A stretch of 64,000 nt of DNA from NCBI RefSeq assembly GCF_002286785.1, contig NZ_MUJY01000162.1:1-64000 (forward strand), read 5' to 3'. Position 1 is the first letter of the stretch, and each line of letters opens with the position of its first letter. The stretch comes from Pseudomonas sp. PIC25. Lineage in GTDB: Bacteria; Pseudomonadota; Gammaproteobacteria; Pseudomonadales; Pseudomonadaceae. The notes below the pieces were generated by a model. The model worked only from the letters and a program-made list of their open reading frames with translations. It did no database searches and was not told where the DNA came from. Positions 32,987-44,879 of the stretch are shown here, one piece after another. The translations under genes were made by a program, and so were the position numbers.

Positions 32987-35900
32987 CGAACTGACCGCGT
33001 TCCTGACGACCGCGACCGTCGACGGCATCCTTGGGCGCCTCCTCTATCGCGGCGCGGCCTGGTCGCTCATGCGCGACGAGGGCGTGCTGCCACCGAACGC
33101 ACCGCCCCTTGGCGCGACAATTGAAACCGATCTCGCCGAACACGGCTTCGCCCTGCTCCGAGGCGCGATGGCCCTGCGCGCTCAGGCTGGCGCTTCGGAG
33201 CTGACCAGCAAGGCCTTCGAGCGCGCCGCCAACGCATTTGAAGCCCTAGTGCGCAACGGTGACCCCGAGGCGCCTGATCGCGGTTTCCGCCGCACCATCG
33301 CCGCCGCTGCCTACCATCTGGCCGGCTTCTCGGCCGTCGCCTATTCGCTCTTCAACGAGACAGCGGGCGACCTCAACACCTCGCCGGGCGAAACGGCGAT
33401 CCGCCATCTGATTCTTCGAGATCTCGACCAGTTGCGCGGCTTCGTTCGCGAATGGCTCGGCGACGCGGCTCATGGCGACGAGCAGATCGCCGAGGCGCTA
33501 CGAGGCGAAGACCCTGACGTCGACGAGGTTCTGTCGACCATCCTCAATACGACGATCTGCCGGGCCCTGGCGTTTTTCGACTTCGCGCTTGAGACGGGCG
33601 AGCCCGAGCCGATTGAAAGCGCACGGGCCTTGCTCGCCACGGCAGTCAGCCTGGCAGGCAACGCCGAGAATGTTCCGCTGTGGTGGATATCGAACCTCTG
33701 TCACCACCTGATCGACGACCTGTGGCAGCACTCTTTGCACCAGAACCTACCGACCGAGCCGCCCGAGGGTACGGAGGAAAAATATCCAGACCTGCGGCGG
33801 CTGTTCATCTCCTCGCTCTATGCCCGCAAGACCTCGGAGGTAGAGCTATGGCCCTCGCAGCGCGAAGCCGCCCAGCGCTCCACGGACGTCAGGGACGACT
33901 TGGTTGTCGCTCTGCCCACCAGCGCGGGCAAGACGCGGGTAGCCGAGATCGCGACACTGATGACCCTGTCCTCGGTGCGCCGGGTGCTGATCGTCACACC
34001 GCTGCGCGCCTTGTCCGCTCAAACCGAGAGGTCCTTCAGGAAGACCTTCGCGCCCCTCGGCTTCAGCGTCTCCTCGCTCTACGGCGCCAGCGGTCTTTCG
34101 GCCGGTGATGAAGACGCCCTGCGCACCCGCGAGATCATCATTGCGACGCCCGAAAAACTCGACTTCGCGCTGAGAAGCGACCCGTCGCTGATCGACGATG
34201 TTGGCCTGATCGTCCTCGACGAGGGCCACATGATCGGTCCGAGTGAGCGCGAAATCCGCTACGAGACGCTCGTGCAGCGCCTGCTTAGGCGCGCGGACGC
34301 GGCCGAACGCCGAATCGTCTGTCTTTCCGCCATCCTGCCGAGCGGCGACGAACTCGACGATCTCACCGCCTGGATTCGTTCCGACGAACCGGGTGAGCCG
34401 GTGCGTTCCGACTGGCGCCCCACGCGCCAGCGCTTCGGCGCACTCACCTGGCGCGGCAAAGACGCGCTGCTGCGGCTTGACCTTGATGACGATGGCCCCT
34501 TCCTCGACAAGTTCGTCGTGGAGAAACCAGCGCTCGGGAGGGAGACGAAGCCCTATCCACGCAAGAACTCGCACCTCGTTTTGTTCGCGGCGTGGGAGTT
34601 CGCGAGCCAGGGCAAGCGCACCTTGATCTTCTCCACCCAGGCGAACTGGGTCGAGAGCTACGGCAAACAGGTCGTGGACCTCTGCAAGCGTGGCTATCTG
34701 GACCCGCTGCTAGATGACGAGGCGTCGATCGCCCGCGCCCTCGAGGTCGGCAAGGAATGGCTCGGCGAGGATCATCCCGCCGTGGCCAGCTTGAAGGCGG
34801 GCGTCGCCATCCACCATGGCCGGCTGCCGAGCCCGTTCCTGCGTGAGCTGGAAATTCTCCTGTCCGAGGGCGTGCTGAAGGTGATCGTCGCCTCGCCTAC
34901 GCTCTCGCAGGGCCTCAACCTCAACGCCGCCGTCCTGCTGGTGCCCGCGCTCTATCGGGCGGGGGAGAAGATCAAAGGCGAAGAGTTCGCCAACGTTGCC
35001 GGCCGCGCGGGGCGCGCCTTCGTCGACGTCGAAGGGCTGATCGTCCATATCATGTTCGACCAGATCGACTGGCGAAAGCGCGAATGGCGCAGGCTGGTCG
35101 CCTCCGCCAAGGCCCGAACCCTGAAGAGCGGCCTCATCCAGATCGTCACCGAGATCCTTGAGCGCCTGGCGCGCGAGGGCGTCCTGGATCGCGCCGACGC
35201 CTGGGAATATCTCGCCAACGCCCGCGAGGCCTGGAGATCACCCGACGAAGAAGTCCAGGTGGCCGAGCGGCTGGCAGCCGCCGTGGAATACGACGCTGAC
35301 GCCGATGACGCCGATGAAGACGACGAGGAGGAACCCATCGACGAGGAGCCGCTGTCTCAGCTCGTCGAACGCCTCGACGCGACCGTGTTCGGCCTAATCG
35401 AAGCGCTTGACGCCGATCGCGCCGATCTACCCAAGCTTCTGGACGAGGCGCTTAAGGGCTCGCTATGGGCCCGCCAGATTGCTCGTGAGGGTGAGGACGT
35501 CGCCCCTCTGCACAAGAAAGTGTTCGAAGCGCGCGCCGACCTCATCTGGAAGACCACCACGGCGCAAGCGCGGCGCGGGCATTTCGCCATGGGCGTCGGG
35601 CTCGAAGCGGGTCTCACTATCGACGCCATGGCCGACGAGCTGGCCGAACTGCTCGATCGGGCAGACGAGGCGGCGCTGAGCGGCGACATCGACGAACTCG
35701 TCGACGCGCTCTGCGGTCTCGGCGAACGCCTGCTGTTCATGCGGCCCTTCATCCCCGACAAGGCGAACGCGCTGCCGGCGAACTGGAAGGCCATCCTGCG
35801 CAGCTGGGTGTCCGGCGAGGAGGTATCCAAGATCGGACCGCAGAACATGCGCGCGGTTGAAGAGGCTTTCACCTATCGCTTGGTCTGGGCGTTGGAAGCC

Positions 35901-36470
35901 GTCCGCACCCGCCGCATGTCCCTCGGCTGGTCGCCGGAGACGGTGGCGGGCGGCGCAGCGGCGGCAGTCGAAACCGGCGTCCCGCGATTCATGATGGCAA
36001 TGCTGATCCGCGCGGGCCTGCCGTCACGGCGCGCGGCTATGGTAGCCATTGAGGACGCCGAGCCGGTCTTCGTCACCCCGGCGGAAATGCGGGCCTGGCT
36101 CGAATCCGACGAGATCACGGCCTACACCGACGCCGGCGACTGGCCGACGCCCGACACCGCCGCGCTATGGGCGCGCTTCCGAACCGAGGCTCTCAACGAC
36201 GGTATCCAGAAGTGGTCGGTCGAACGCTACAAGCGCCTGCTCGACATCGAGGCCGCCCCGCCCGCCGGCCTCTATCGGATCGTCACCGACGAGGGGGACG
36301 GACGGACCTGGCTGGCAACCCCGGACTACCAGCGAGTCGCCGCCTTCAAGAAGCCGGCGGTCGATCCCAAACCCAGCCTCTTCTCGGGCCGGCTGCCGGG
36401 AAAAACTAGGCTCGTGGAAGCCTTGCGCGTCGGCCGCGGAAAACTGCGCTGGCCGCCCGCAGATGCGTAA
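32973..36470 (+). CDS. hamB: HamB superfamily-2 helicase of a Hachiman defence system
   Basis: A 1165-residue Ski2-like helicase from TTG 32,973, inside the 3' end of hamA with GGAGG nearby. Motifs: WPSQREA (residues about 293-299, Q-type), Walker A LPTSAGKT (314-321), DEGH (416-419), SAILPSG, VIVASPTLSQGLNL (motif V) and NVAGRAGRA (motif VI). The first 280 residues are an all-helical HamB-specific domain; the C-terminal half is helical with an acidic loop around DADADDADEDDEEEP. HamB scans DNA and holds HamA in check until it meets its target. All motifs intact, so the system is likely functional. Confidence 0.9.
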   Translation: METIDELTAFLTTATVDGILGRLLYRGAAWSLMRDEGVLPPNAPPLGATIETDLAEHGFALLRGAMALRAQAGASELTSKAFERAANAFEALVRNGDPEAPDRGFRRTIAAAAYHLAGFSAVAYSLFNETAGDLNTSPGETAIRHLILRDLDQLRGFVREWLGDAAHGDEQIAEALRGEDPDVDEVLSTILNTTICRALAFFDFALETGEPEPIESARALLATAVSLAGNAENVPLWWISNLCHHLIDDLWQHSLHQNLPTEPPEGTEEKYPDLRRLFISSLYARKTSEVELWPSQREAAQRSTDVRDDLVVALPTSAGKTRVAEIATLMTLSSVRRVLIVTPLRALSAQTERSFRKTFAPLGFSVSSLYGASGLSAGDEDALRTREIIIATPEKLDFALRSDPSLIDDVGLIVLDEGHMIGPSEREIRYETLVQRLLRRADAAERRIVCLSAILPSGDELDDLTAWIRSDEPGEPVRSDWRPTRQRFGALTWRGKDALLRLDLDDDGPFLDKFVVEKPALGRETKPYPRKNSHLVLFAAWEFASQGKRTLIFSTQANWVESYGKQVVDLCKRGYLDPLLDDEASIARALEVGKEWLGEDHPAVASLKAGVAIHHGRLPSPFLRELEILLSEGVLKVIVASPTLSQGLNLNAAVLLVPALYRAGEKIKGEEFANVAGRAGRAFVDVEGLIVHIMFDQIDWRKREWRRLVASAKARTLKSGLIQIVTEILERLAREGVLDRADAWEYLANAREAWRSPDEEVQVAERLAAAVEYDADADDADEDDEEEPIDEEPLSQLVERLDATVFGLIEALDADRADLPKLLDEALKGSLWARQIAREGEDVAPLHKKVFEARADLIWKTTTAQARRGHFAMGVGLEAGLTIDAMADELAELLDRADEAALSGDIDELVDALCGLGERLLFMRPFIPDKANALPANWKAILRSWVSGEEVSKIGPQNMRAVEEAFTYRLVWALEAVRTRRMSLGWSPETVAGGAAAAVETGVPRFMMAMLIRAGLPSRRAAMVAIEDAEPVFVTPAEMRAWLESDEITAYTDAGDWPTPDTAALWARFRTEALNDGIQKWSVERYKRLLDIEAAPPAGLYRIVTDEGDGRTWLATPDYQRVAAFKKPAVDPKPSLFSGRLPGKTRLVEALRVGRGKLRWPPADA

Positions 36471-36909
36471 AAGGGACAGGTTAGTTAGCCGGCAGCTATC
36501 GGTCAGTTAGTGGGCGGGGGGCTTAAGTGGATCGACTATGCGATGAGATACTCTGCCAATGTATGTCCGCTATGGGGCGGAAGCAACCGTTGGCGAGTGA
36601 CCGCTTTCGGCCGATTTCTGAAACTGACCGATTGCCGGTATCGTGACACCGTAATCGGCAGTCGCAACCTAGCCCAGCGCTTCCTGCATCGAACTAGAAG
36701 CAAGCAATGCGCATACGAAGCGGAAACTGAATGCTGTAGAGATGCACAAACCCGGAGCTCCCTCTGGCAGCACAGAAGAGAAGCTGTGCCTTCGACCACT
36801 GGATAAAGGCGGCGGATAACAAACCAGCCTTTCGCTCGATAGCAGCACAAAATCCCGGTGGCACAAAAAGTGGCACAAAAATCTAAGGCACCGCAAAACC
36901 ACTAGGCAT
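36471..36909. other. Island/tRNA-Pro junction with short direct repeats
   Basis: About 440 bases with no intact gene. GTGGCACAAAAA occurs twice in tandem (36,859-36,870 and 36,870-36,881), a pattern I associate with the 3' ends of phage-type integrase genes, but no integrase frame remains. The composition is mixed. This is where the island end should be. Confidence 0.45.
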
Positions 36910-36945
36910 AAAAAATCCAGTCACCGCTAAGTGACTGGATTTTTT
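36910..36945 (-). terminator. Terminator downstream of tRNA-Pro
   Basis: AAAAAATCCAGTCAC and GTGACTGGATTTTTT form a perfect stem with a six-base loop, placed 9 bases after the CCA end of the minus-strand tRNA gene; A- and T-rich on both sides so it can act in both directions. Confidence 0.9.
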
Positions 36946-36954
36946 AGGGTTTTT

Positions 36955-37032
<78 letters not shown>

Positions 37033-37113
37033 CAATGCGATCCGCTTTGCTACTACTGCGGAAGCGGGTCGCACTATACCCTAAGCTTCTGAAATATGGA
37101 AGGTTTCTTCAAA

Positions 37114-37470
37114 CTATTTGCGCAATACAAGCAATACGTCTTCCAATTCGGTAATCATCTGCCGAATGAGTTGCTTATATTGGGTTGTGTCTTCCTTTGC
37201 TTCGTCCCCCGAGAGGCGCTGACGGGCTCCACCGATAGTAAAGCCTTGATCGTAGAGCAGCGCCCGGATTTGCCGGATCATCAACACATCCTGGCGTTGG
37301 TAGTAGCGCCGATTACCTCGGCGCTTCACCGGGTTGAGTTGTGGGAATTCCTGCTCCCAATACCTCAATACGTGGGGTTTGACGGCGCAGAGCTCACTGA
37401 CCTCGCCAATGGTGAAGTAGCGCTTACCGGGGATTGCCGGTAACTCGTCGTTATGACTTGGTTCCAGCAT
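37114..37470 (-). CDS. MerR-family transcriptional regulator
   Basis: A 118-residue protein. The N-terminal MerR HTH is clear: [40 protein letters not shown], with [20 protein letters not shown] and TIGGARQRL following. No C-terminal effector-binding cysteines. It is the standard gene after ihfA in pseudomonads and overlaps the ihfA 3' end by 20 bases. Its targets are not known to me. Confidence 0.9.
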   Translation of the reverse strand: MLEPSHNDELPAIPGKRYFTIGEVSELCAVKPHVLRYWEQEFPQLNPVKRRGNRRYYQRQDVLMIRQIRALLYDQGFTIGGARQRLSGDEAKEDTTQYKQLIRQMITELEDVLLVLRK

Positions 37471-37753
37471 AAGCCTCGACTCTGGCTTTCAATTTCTGCC
37501 CTGGGCGAAAGGTGACCACCCGGCGAGCCGTAATGGGGATTTCCTCCCCGGTCTTGGGATTGCGACCAGGGCGCTGGCGCTTGTCGCGCAAATCGAAATT
37601 GCCAAAACCCGACAACTTGACCTGCTCGTTCAGCTCCAGCGCATGCCGGATTTCCTCAAAGAACAGCTCCACCAATTCCTTGGCTTCCCGCTTATTCAGG
37701 CCAAGCTCTTCATACAGACGTTCCGCCATCTCAGCTTTCGTCAGAGCCCCCAT
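37451..37753 (-). CDS. ihfA: Integration host factor alpha subunit
   Basis: A 100-residue HU/IHF-fold protein: [20 protein letters not shown], the beta-arm region [20 protein letters not shown] and [19 protein letters not shown] bends DNA at specific sites, affecting replication, recombination and sigma-54 promoters. Directly downstream of pheT (3 bases), as in most gammaproteobacteria. Length is normal. Confidence 0.97.
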   Translation of the reverse strand: MGALTKAEMAERLYEELGLNKREAKELVELFFEEIRHALELNEQVKLSGFGNFDLRDKRQRPGRNPKTGEEIPITARRVVTFRPGQKLKARVEAYAGTKS

Positions 37754-37756
37754 ACG

Positions 37757-40135
37757 CTACTTCCTTAACGTGGCGTTGAACCTTTCTTCCAGCGAGGTGA
37801 GGATGTTCTGCGTTGTGTTATTCACCTCATCGTCGTTAAGAGTGCGCGATGGATGCTGCCAGGTCAAGCCAACGGCCAAGCTTTTTCTATGCGGATCAAT
37901 GCCTTTACCGTGATAAACGTCAAACAGCCTGAGGTCAGTCAGCCATTCTCCCGCCGCGTCTCGAATCAAAGCGAGAACGGCATTGGCCTCCACCTCCCGG
38001 TCCACCAGGATGGCCAGGTCGCGACGCACCTCGGGGAAACGTGACAACTCACGGAACTGCGGCAGACGACCCTGCGCCACTTCAGACAGCACCAGCTCGA
38101 AAAGGTACAGTGGCTGGCTCAGGCCTAGTTCCGCCGCCAGTTGCGGGTGGATAGCCCCTAGGAAGCCGACCAGGCGACCATCCCGCTCGATGCGTGCCGT
38201 CTGGCCCGGATGCAGAGCCGGATGTTCACCCGGATGGAAGCTGAAGGCAGCAGTGTCGCCGGCATAACCGAGCAGCGCCTCGACGTCAGCCTTGAGGTCA
38301 TAGAAATCCACGTTTTCCCGACCATGTGCCCAGGCTTCCGGCAACCGACCACCAGTGATGACGCCTGCCAGCATAGCTTCCTGCTTGAGCCCTTCGAGCT
38401 GCCCCACGAAACGCAGACCACTTTCGAACAGGCGAACGCGCGACTGCTGTCGGTTCAGGTTGTGCAGAACCGCCTTGACCAGCCCCGGCCACAGCGACGA
38501 ACGCATCGCAGCCATGTCAGCAGAGATGGGATTGGCGAGCATCAGTGGTTCGACGCCAGGGTTGAACTGCTCGAACAAGCGAGGATCGATGAAGCTGTAG
38601 GTGATCGCTTCCTGGTAGCCGCGAGCAACCAGGAGACGACGCAGCGCAGGCAGCTCCGCCCGCGCTTCGGGACGAGCCTTCGGCGCCAGGCGAGCCTGCG
38701 GATAGCGAACCGGTAGCCGGTTGTAGCCATATAGCCGACCGAGTTCTTCGATCAGATCGATTTCCAGGCTGATATCGAAGCGGTGGCTCGGCACCTCGAC
38801 CTGCCACACACCAGCATCGGCGGACGAAACGCCTAGGCCAAGCGCACTGAGTAGGCGTTCGACATCGCCCGCATCCAGCTCCAGCCCGAGCATCTGGCTG
38901 ATGCGCTCGGCACGCAGGGTAATCGCAGACATGCGCGGCAAATCGGCCTCGCTGACCGCCTCGATGATCGGCCCCGGCTCGCCACCGACGATATCCAGAA
39001 TCAATGCAGTCGCCCGCTCCATCGCACGACGGGCAAGCTGCGAGTCGACACCGCGCTCGAAGCGGTGCGACGAGTCGGTATGCAGGCCATAGGAACGCGC
39101 CTTACCGGCAAGGGCGATAGTGTCGAAGAAGGCACTTTCGAGGAAAAGATCACGGGTCTTGGCGCTGACACCACTGCGCTCGCCTCCCATGACACCCGCC
39201 ATTGCCAGGGCGCGCTGATGGTCGGCGATCACCAAGGTATCAGCACGCAGCGCTACTTCCTGACCATCCAGCAAGACCAGCTTTTCGCCCTCCTCCGCCA
39301 TGCGCACGCGAATACCACCATTGATCTCTGCGAGATCGAAAGCGTGCATCGGCTGGCCGAGTTCAAGCATGACGTAGTTGGTGATATCCACCACCGCGTC
39401 GATGCTGCGGATATCGGAGCGCCGCAGTCGCTCTACCATCCAGGTCGGCGTCGACCTGGACAGGTCGACATTGCGAATGACACGGCCGAGGTAACGCGGA
39501 CACGCCGTGGGTGCCAGCACATCGACAGGGCGAACCTCATCATGGGTCGGGGAAACCGGCTCGATAGCGACCGGAGTGACGGCCACTCCGTAGATCGCAC
39601 CTACTTCCCGAGCCAGGCCGGCCAAAGAGAGGCAATCGCCGCGGTTCGGCGTCAGCCCCAGTTCGATGCTGGCATCATCCAGGTTGAGATAGGCACGAAT
39701 GTCTTCGCCCACCGGAGCATCGGTAGGCAGCTCCAAGAGCCCGCTGTCATCATCACTAACCTGCAGCTCGGAAGCCGAGCACAGCATGCCGTTGGACTCC
39801 ACGCCACGTAGCTTGGCCTTCTTGATCTTGAAATCGCCTGGCAGTTCGGCACCAATCATGGCGAACGGAACCTTGAGCCCCGGCCGTACGTTCGGGGCAC
39901 CACATACGACCTGGAATTGCGCTTTGCCGTCACTGACCTGACAAACCCGCAGTTTGTCAGCATCGGGATGCTGCTCGGTGCTCACCACCTCACCTACCAC
40001 CACGCCGGAAAACACACCGGCAACCGGGCTGACGCTGTCTACCTCAAGTCCAACCATCGATAGGCGAGCGACGAGCTCATCACGGGACACCTGCGGATTC
40101 ACCCAGCTCCGCAGCCACTGTTCACTGAATTTCAT
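37757..40135 (-). CDS. pheT: Phenylalanyl-tRNA synthetase beta subunit
   Basis: A 792-residue protein of normal length. N-terminal B1 tRNA-binding (EMAP-like) domain with GVFSGVVVGEVVSTEQHPDA, B3/B4 editing region, B5 domain, catalytic-like core (GLVKAVLHNLNRQQSRVRLF) and a C-terminal B8 anticodon-binding domain beginning ELSRFPEVRRDLAILVDREV. Forms an alpha2-beta2 enzyme with PheS that charges tRNA-Phe. Follows pheS by 38 bases and precedes ihfA. Confidence 0.97.
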   Translation of the reverse strand: MKFSEQWLRSWVNPQVSRDELVARLSMVGLEVDSVSPVAGVFSGVVVGEVVSTEQHPDADKLRVCQVSDGKAQFQVVCGAPNVRPGLKVPFAMIGAELPGDFKIKKAKLRGVESNGMLCSASELQVSDDDSGLLELPTDAPVGEDIRAYLNLDDASIELGLTPNRGDCLSLAGLAREVGAIYGVAVTPVAIEPVSPTHDEVRPVDVLAPTACPRYLGRVIRNVDLSRSTPTWMVERLRRSDIRSIDAVVDITNYVMLELGQPMHAFDLAEINGGIRVRMAEEGEKLVLLDGQEVALRADTLVIADHQRALAMAGVMGGERSGVSAKTRDLFLESAFFDTIALAGKARSYGLHTDSSHRFERGVDSQLARRAMERATALILDIVGGEPGPIIEAVSEADLPRMSAITLRAERISQMLGLELDAGDVERLLSALGLGVSSADAGVWQVEVPSHRFDISLEIDLIEELGRLYGYNRLPVRYPQARLAPKARPEARAELPALRRLLVARGYQEAITYSFIDPRLFEQFNPGVEPLMLANPISADMAAMRSSLWPGLVKAVLHNLNRQQSRVRLFESGLRFVGQLEGLKQEAMLAGVITGGRLPEAWAHGRENVDFYDLKADVEALLGYAGDTAAFSFHPGEHPALHPGQTARIERDGRLVGFLGAIHPQLAAELGLSQPLYLFELVLSEVAQGRLPQFRELSRFPEVRRDLAILVDREVEANAVLALIRDAAGEWLTDLRLFDVYHGKGIDPHRKSLAVGLTWQHPSRTLNDDEVNNTTQNILTSLEERFNATLRK

Positions 40136-40173
40136 CCTGCTCTCCTAAAGCAAATCGGTTACGGTCGTGCGCC

Positions 40174-41250
<1,077 letters not shown>

Positions 41251-41284
41251 TTAGCACCGGGCGAGCCCGGTGATTGTCAAGGAG

Positions 41285-41641
41285 TTAAGCCAGAACGGCT
41301 TTCGCTTTCTCGACAATCGCAGCAAACGCCGCTTTTTCGTTCACTGCCAGATCGGCCAGAACCTTACGGTCGATCTCGATGGCCGCCTTCTTCAGGCCGG
41401 CGATCAGACGGCTGTAGGACAGACCGTTGACACGAGCACCAGCGTTGATACGGGCAATCCACAGGGCACGGAACTGACGCTTGCGCTGACGGCGGTCACG
41501 GTAGGCGTACTGGCCAGCCTTGATCACAGCCTGCTTGGCGACGCGGAATACGCGCGAACGCGCACCGTAATAGCCCTTGGCGAGTTTCAGAATCTTTTTG
41601 TGACGGCGACGAGCGATGACGCCACGCTTAACACGAGCCAT
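41285..41641 (-). CDS. rplT: 50S ribosomal protein L20
   Basis: A 118-residue basic protein: [78 protein letters not shown]. Length and order (infC-rpmI-rplT) are standard. L20 binds 23S rRNA early in assembly and in enterobacteria represses the rpmI-rplT messenger; a leader of that sort could lie in the 41,863-41,923 gap, but no structure was identified. Confidence 0.98.
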   Translation of the reverse strand: MARVKRGVIARRRHKKILKLAKGYYGARSRVFRVAKQAVIKAGQYAYRDRRQRKRQFRALWIARINAGARVNGLSYSRLIAGLKKAAIEIDRKVLADLAVNEKAAFAAIVEKAKAVLA

Positions 41642-41667
41642 GAGTAAATTCCTCTAAGTCTTGACGA

Positions 41668-41862
41668 TCAACGAACGCGCAGCATGCGCTCCACCTTGGC
41701 AACGTCGGACGGGTGCACCTGAGTGCAACCGCGCAGTTGACGCTTACGCTTGGTGGTCATCTTGGTCAGGATGTGGCTCTTGAAAGCGTGCTTGTGCTTG
41801 AAGCCGGAAGCGGTCTTCTTGAAACGCTTCGCAGCACCGCTCTTGGTTTTCATTTTTGGCAT
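41668..41862 (-). CDS. rpmI: 50S ribosomal protein L35
   Basis: A 64-residue basic protein with the full L35 signature: [40 protein letters not shown], then a C-terminal [19 protein letters not shown]. Sits between infC and rplT as expected. Confidence 0.98.
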   Translation of the reverse strand: MPKMKTKSGAAKRFKKTASGFKHKHAFKSHILTKMTTKRKRQLRGCTQVHPSDVAKVERMLRVR

Positions 41863-41923
41863 GTTCGGATACTCCGCATTCAGTCAATACATATAACCGC
41901 AAGGCCTGCCAGTGCCCTGGAGG

Positions 41924-42472
41924 TTATTTTCGCTTTTTGGGGGCGATGACCATCATCAGCTGGCGTCCTTCCAGCTTAGGAAATTGCTCGACACTGCCGT
42001 ATTCCGCGAGGTCATTCTCGACCCGCTTCAACAGCTCCATGCCCAGCTCCTGGTGAGCCATCTCACGACCGCGGAATCGCAGGGATACCTTGGCCTTGTC
42101 CCCATCATTAAGGAAACGTATCAGGTTGCGTAGTTTTACCTGATAATCCCCTTCCTCCGTCCCTGGACGAAACTTGATTTCTTTAATCTGAACCTGTTTC
42201 TGGTTCTTCTTCGCCGCAGCGACCTGCTTCTTCTTTTCGAACAGGTGCTTGCCGTAATCCATGATCCGGCACACAGGCGGCACTGCATCGGCGGAAATCT
42301 CCACCAGATCCAGCTTGGCTTCTTCAGCTACACGAAGCGCTTCATCAATCGAGACGATGCCAATCTGCTCGCCGTCCGCACCAATTAACCGAACCTCGCG
42401 TGCCGAGATATTCTCGTTGATCGGGGCTTTCGGTTGAGCTCGTTTATCTTGTCTCATTTCACGCTTAATAAT
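41924..42472 (-). CDS. infC: Translation initiation factor IF-3 (non-AUG start)
   Basis: A protein of about 182 residues with [20 protein letters not shown] at the N-terminus, the IF-3 linker ending [14 protein letters not shown] and the C-terminal [20 protein letters not shown]. The visible ATG (42,457) is internal: upstream in frame lie codons ATC ATT ATT AAG CGT GAA, preceded by GGAG, as in other pseudomonads whose IF-3 begins MIIKRE. A rare ATT (or ATC) start is the basis of IF-3 autoregulation in E. coli. The GGAG overlaps the thrS stop codon, so the genes are coupled. Confidence 0.9.
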   Translation of the reverse strand: MIKREMRQDKRAQPKAPINENISAREVRLIGADGEQIGIVSIDEALRVAEEAKLDLVEISADAVPPVCRIMDYGKHLFEKKKQVAAAKKNQKQVQIKEIKFRPGTEEGDYQVKLRNLIRFLNDGDKAKVSLRFRGREMAHQELGMELLKRVENDLAEYGSVEQFPKLEGRQLMMVIAPKKRK

Positions 42473-42474
42473 GA

Positions 42475-44397
42475 TTACTCCAAATCTTGGCGACCACGCC
42501 GGGAAACCGCCTGCGCGAGCTGACTGACGAATTCATCGACCGGCATGGAGCCCAGGTCGACACCTTCGCGGGTACGCACAGCAACGGATCTAGTCTCGAC
42601 TTCCCGATCTCCAATAACCAAGAGATAAGGAATCTTGAGCAGGGTATGCTCGCGGATTTTAAAGCCGATCTTCTCGTTTCTCAAGTCGGACTTGGCACGA
42701 AAACCGCTTTGGTTCAGTGCTTTCTCAACCTCGAGGGCAAAGTCAGCCTGCTTGTCGGTGATATTCATGATCACCGCCTGAGTCGGGGCGAGCCATGCCG
42801 GGAACGCGCCTTCATAGTGCTCGATCAACATGCCGATGAAGCGCTCGAAGGAGCCTAGGATCGCGCGATGCAGCATTACCGGGTGCTTACGATCGTTGTT
42901 CTCGCTAACGTATTCGGCACCCAGACGTACCGGCAGGTTGAAGTCCAACTGCAAGGTGCCGCACTGCCAGACTCGACCCAGGCAGTCTTTCAGCGAGAAC
43001 TCGATCTTCGGACCGTAGAAGGCCCCCTCCCCCGGCTGCAGATCGTACGGCAGACCGGCACTCTCCAGGGCAGCCGCCAAGGCCGACTCCGCCCGATCCC
43101 ACAGCTCATCGGAACCTACGCGCTTTTCCGGACGCGTCGACAGCTTCAGTTGGATATCCTGGAAGCCGAAATCGGCGTACACATCCAGGGTCAGCTTGAT
43201 GAAGGCGGCCGCTTCATCCTGCATCTGCTCCTCGGTGCAGAAGATATGCGCATCATCCTGGGTAAAGGCACGCACCCGCATGATGCCGTGCAAGGCGCCG
43301 GACGGCTCGTTACGGTGGCAAGCACCGAACTCGGCCAGGCGCATCGGCAATTCGCGATAGCTCTTCAGGCCCTGGTTGAACACCTGCACATGACACGGAC
43401 AGTTCATCGGCTTGATCGCATAGTCACGACTTTCCGATTCGGTGGTAAACATGTTTTCGGCGTAGTTGGCCCAGTGGCCCGACTTTTCCCAGAGGCTGCG
43501 ATCGACAACCTGGGGCGTCTTGATCTCCAGATAGCCATTCTCGCGCTGAACGCCGCGCATGTACTGCTCCAGCACCTGGTAGAGCGTCCAACCATTGGGA
43601 TGCCAGAACACCATGCCAGGCGCCTCTTCCTGGGTATGGAAGAGATCCAGGCGCTTGCCGATCTTGCGGTGATCGCGCTTTTCGGCCTCCTCGATGCGCT
43701 GGATATAGGCAGCCAGTTGTTTCTTGTCCGCCCAGGCAGTGCCATAGATGCGCTGCAACTGCTCGTTCTTCGAATCTCCACGCCAGTAGGCACCAGAGAT
43801 TTTGGTCAGCTTGAATGCCTTCAGGAAACGCGTGTTCGGCACGTGCGGCCCGCGACACATGTCGACGTATTCTTCGTGGTAGTAAAGGCCCATCGCCTGC
43901 TCATCGGGCATGTCGTCGATCAGACGCAGCTTGTATTCCTCGCCACGCGACTTGAACACATCGATGACCTGATCTCGGGGCGTCATCTTCTTGATGACGT
44001 CGTAGTCCTTGTCGATCAACTCACGCATGCGCTGCTCGATGGCAGCGACATCCTCGGGCGTAAAAGGACGCTCATAGGCGATGTCGTAGTAGAAGCCCTC
44101 CTCGATCACCGGCCCGATCACCATTTTCGCGGACGGGTACAGCTGCTTGACCGCATGACCGATCAGATGAGCACAGGAGTGGCGAATGATCTCCAGCCCT
44201 TCCTCATCCTTCGGCGTGATGATTTGCAGCGTCGCATCGGCATCGATCAAATCGCAGGCATCGACCAGACGACCATTGACCCTGCCGGCCAACGTAGCCT
44301 TGGCAAGGCCAGCCCCAATGGACTGCGCCACTTCGAGCACGGACACCGATTGATCGAACGAGCGCTGACTGCCGTCAGGAAGAGTGATGATGGGCAT
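42475..44397 (-). CDS. thrS: Threonyl-tRNA synthetase
   Basis: A 640-residue enzyme from ATG 44,397, chosen because AGGAGG lies seven bases upstream; an 11-codon extension is unlikely. Domains: N-terminal TGS ([14 protein letters not shown]), editing domain with [20 protein letters not shown], class II core with the zinc ligands around [10 protein letters not shown] and [18 protein letters not shown] motif 2, and C-terminal anticodon domain. Charges tRNA-Thr. First gene of the thrS-infC-rpmI-rplT-pheST-ihfA cluster. Confidence 0.97.
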   Translation of the reverse strand: MPIITLPDGSQRSFDQSVSVLEVAQSIGAGLAKATLAGRVNGRLVDACDLIDADATLQIITPKDEEGLEIIRHSCAHLIGHAVKQLYPSAKMVIGPVIEEGFYYDIAYERPFTPEDVAAIEQRMRELIDKDYDVIKKMTPRDQVIDVFKSRGEEYKLRLIDDMPDEQAMGLYYHEEYVDMCRGPHVPNTRFLKAFKLTKISGAYWRGDSKNEQLQRIYGTAWADKKQLAAYIQRIEEAEKRDHRKIGKRLDLFHTQEEAPGMVFWHPNGWTLYQVLEQYMRGVQRENGYLEIKTPQVVDRSLWEKSGHWANYAENMFTTESESRDYAIKPMNCPCHVQVFNQGLKSYRELPMRLAEFGACHRNEPSGALHGIMRVRAFTQDDAHIFCTEEQMQDEAAAFIKLTLDVYADFGFQDIQLKLSTRPEKRVGSDELWDRAESALAAALESAGLPYDLQPGEGAFYGPKIEFSLKDCLGRVWQCGTLQLDFNLPVRLGAEYVSENNDRKHPVMLHRAILGSFERFIGMLIEHYEGAFPAWLAPTQAVIMNITDKQADFALEVEKALNQSGFRAKSDLRNEKIGFKIREHTLLKIPYLLVIGDREVETRSVAVRTREGVDLGSMPVDEFVSQLAQAVSRRGRQDLE

Positions 44398-44586
44398 GGC
44401 GCCTCCTCTCCTAGTGGTGACCCCTACCAAAGGCCACGTGGGTTGGGATGAGCCAGTAAGCGATCTGGCGATTTATCTGCCTCACAGCGGCAGAGCCCGA
44501 AGGCCAATCAGACCAGACCAGAGTCACTGGAAGTTTCGAAGCCGGGATGCTTTCAGAAAGCCTCGCTCCTGACAAGCGACCCAATA

Positions 44587-44614
44587 AAAAAGGGTCGCCA
44601 CTGCGACCCTTTTT
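44587..44614 (-). terminator. Terminator downstream of tRNA-Val
   Basis: AAAAGGGTCGC and GCGACCCTTTT form a stem with a four-base loop, 5 bases beyond the tRNA CCA end on the minus strand. Confidence 0.85.
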
Positions 44615-44618
44615 GATT

Positions 44619-44695
44619 TGGTAGGCACAATTGGACTCGAACCAACGACCCCCACCATGTCAAGGTGGTGCTCTAACCAACTGAGCTATGTGCCT
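44619..44695 (-). tRNA. tRNA-Val (anticodon GAC)
   Basis: The minus strand reads AGGCACATAGCTCAGTTGGT at its 5' end, anticodon loop TTGACAT (anticodon GAC), T-loop GTTCGAGTC, acceptor pairing AGGCACA/TGTGCCT and an encoded CCA at 44,619. Length 77 bases. Confidence 0.97.
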
Positions 44696-44879
44696 GCTGT
44701 TGGCCGCGCATTTTACGGAAGCCTGAACCACTGTCAACACTTTTTTCGCTAACTGACTGAAAAAGTGGATTTTTTAATGTTCAGATGAGCGTCAATAATT
44801 TTGCACAGCCCCTAGCCGGGCATTTCCAACTCGGGTAGGATCGCTGCGTTCGTAAAAAATAAAAAACAGAGGTTGCAAG

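Noticed and set aside
42868..44451. Plus-strand open frame of 527 codons antisense to thrS
   Set aside because: Shadow of the highly biased thrS gene; no independent start signal or family features.
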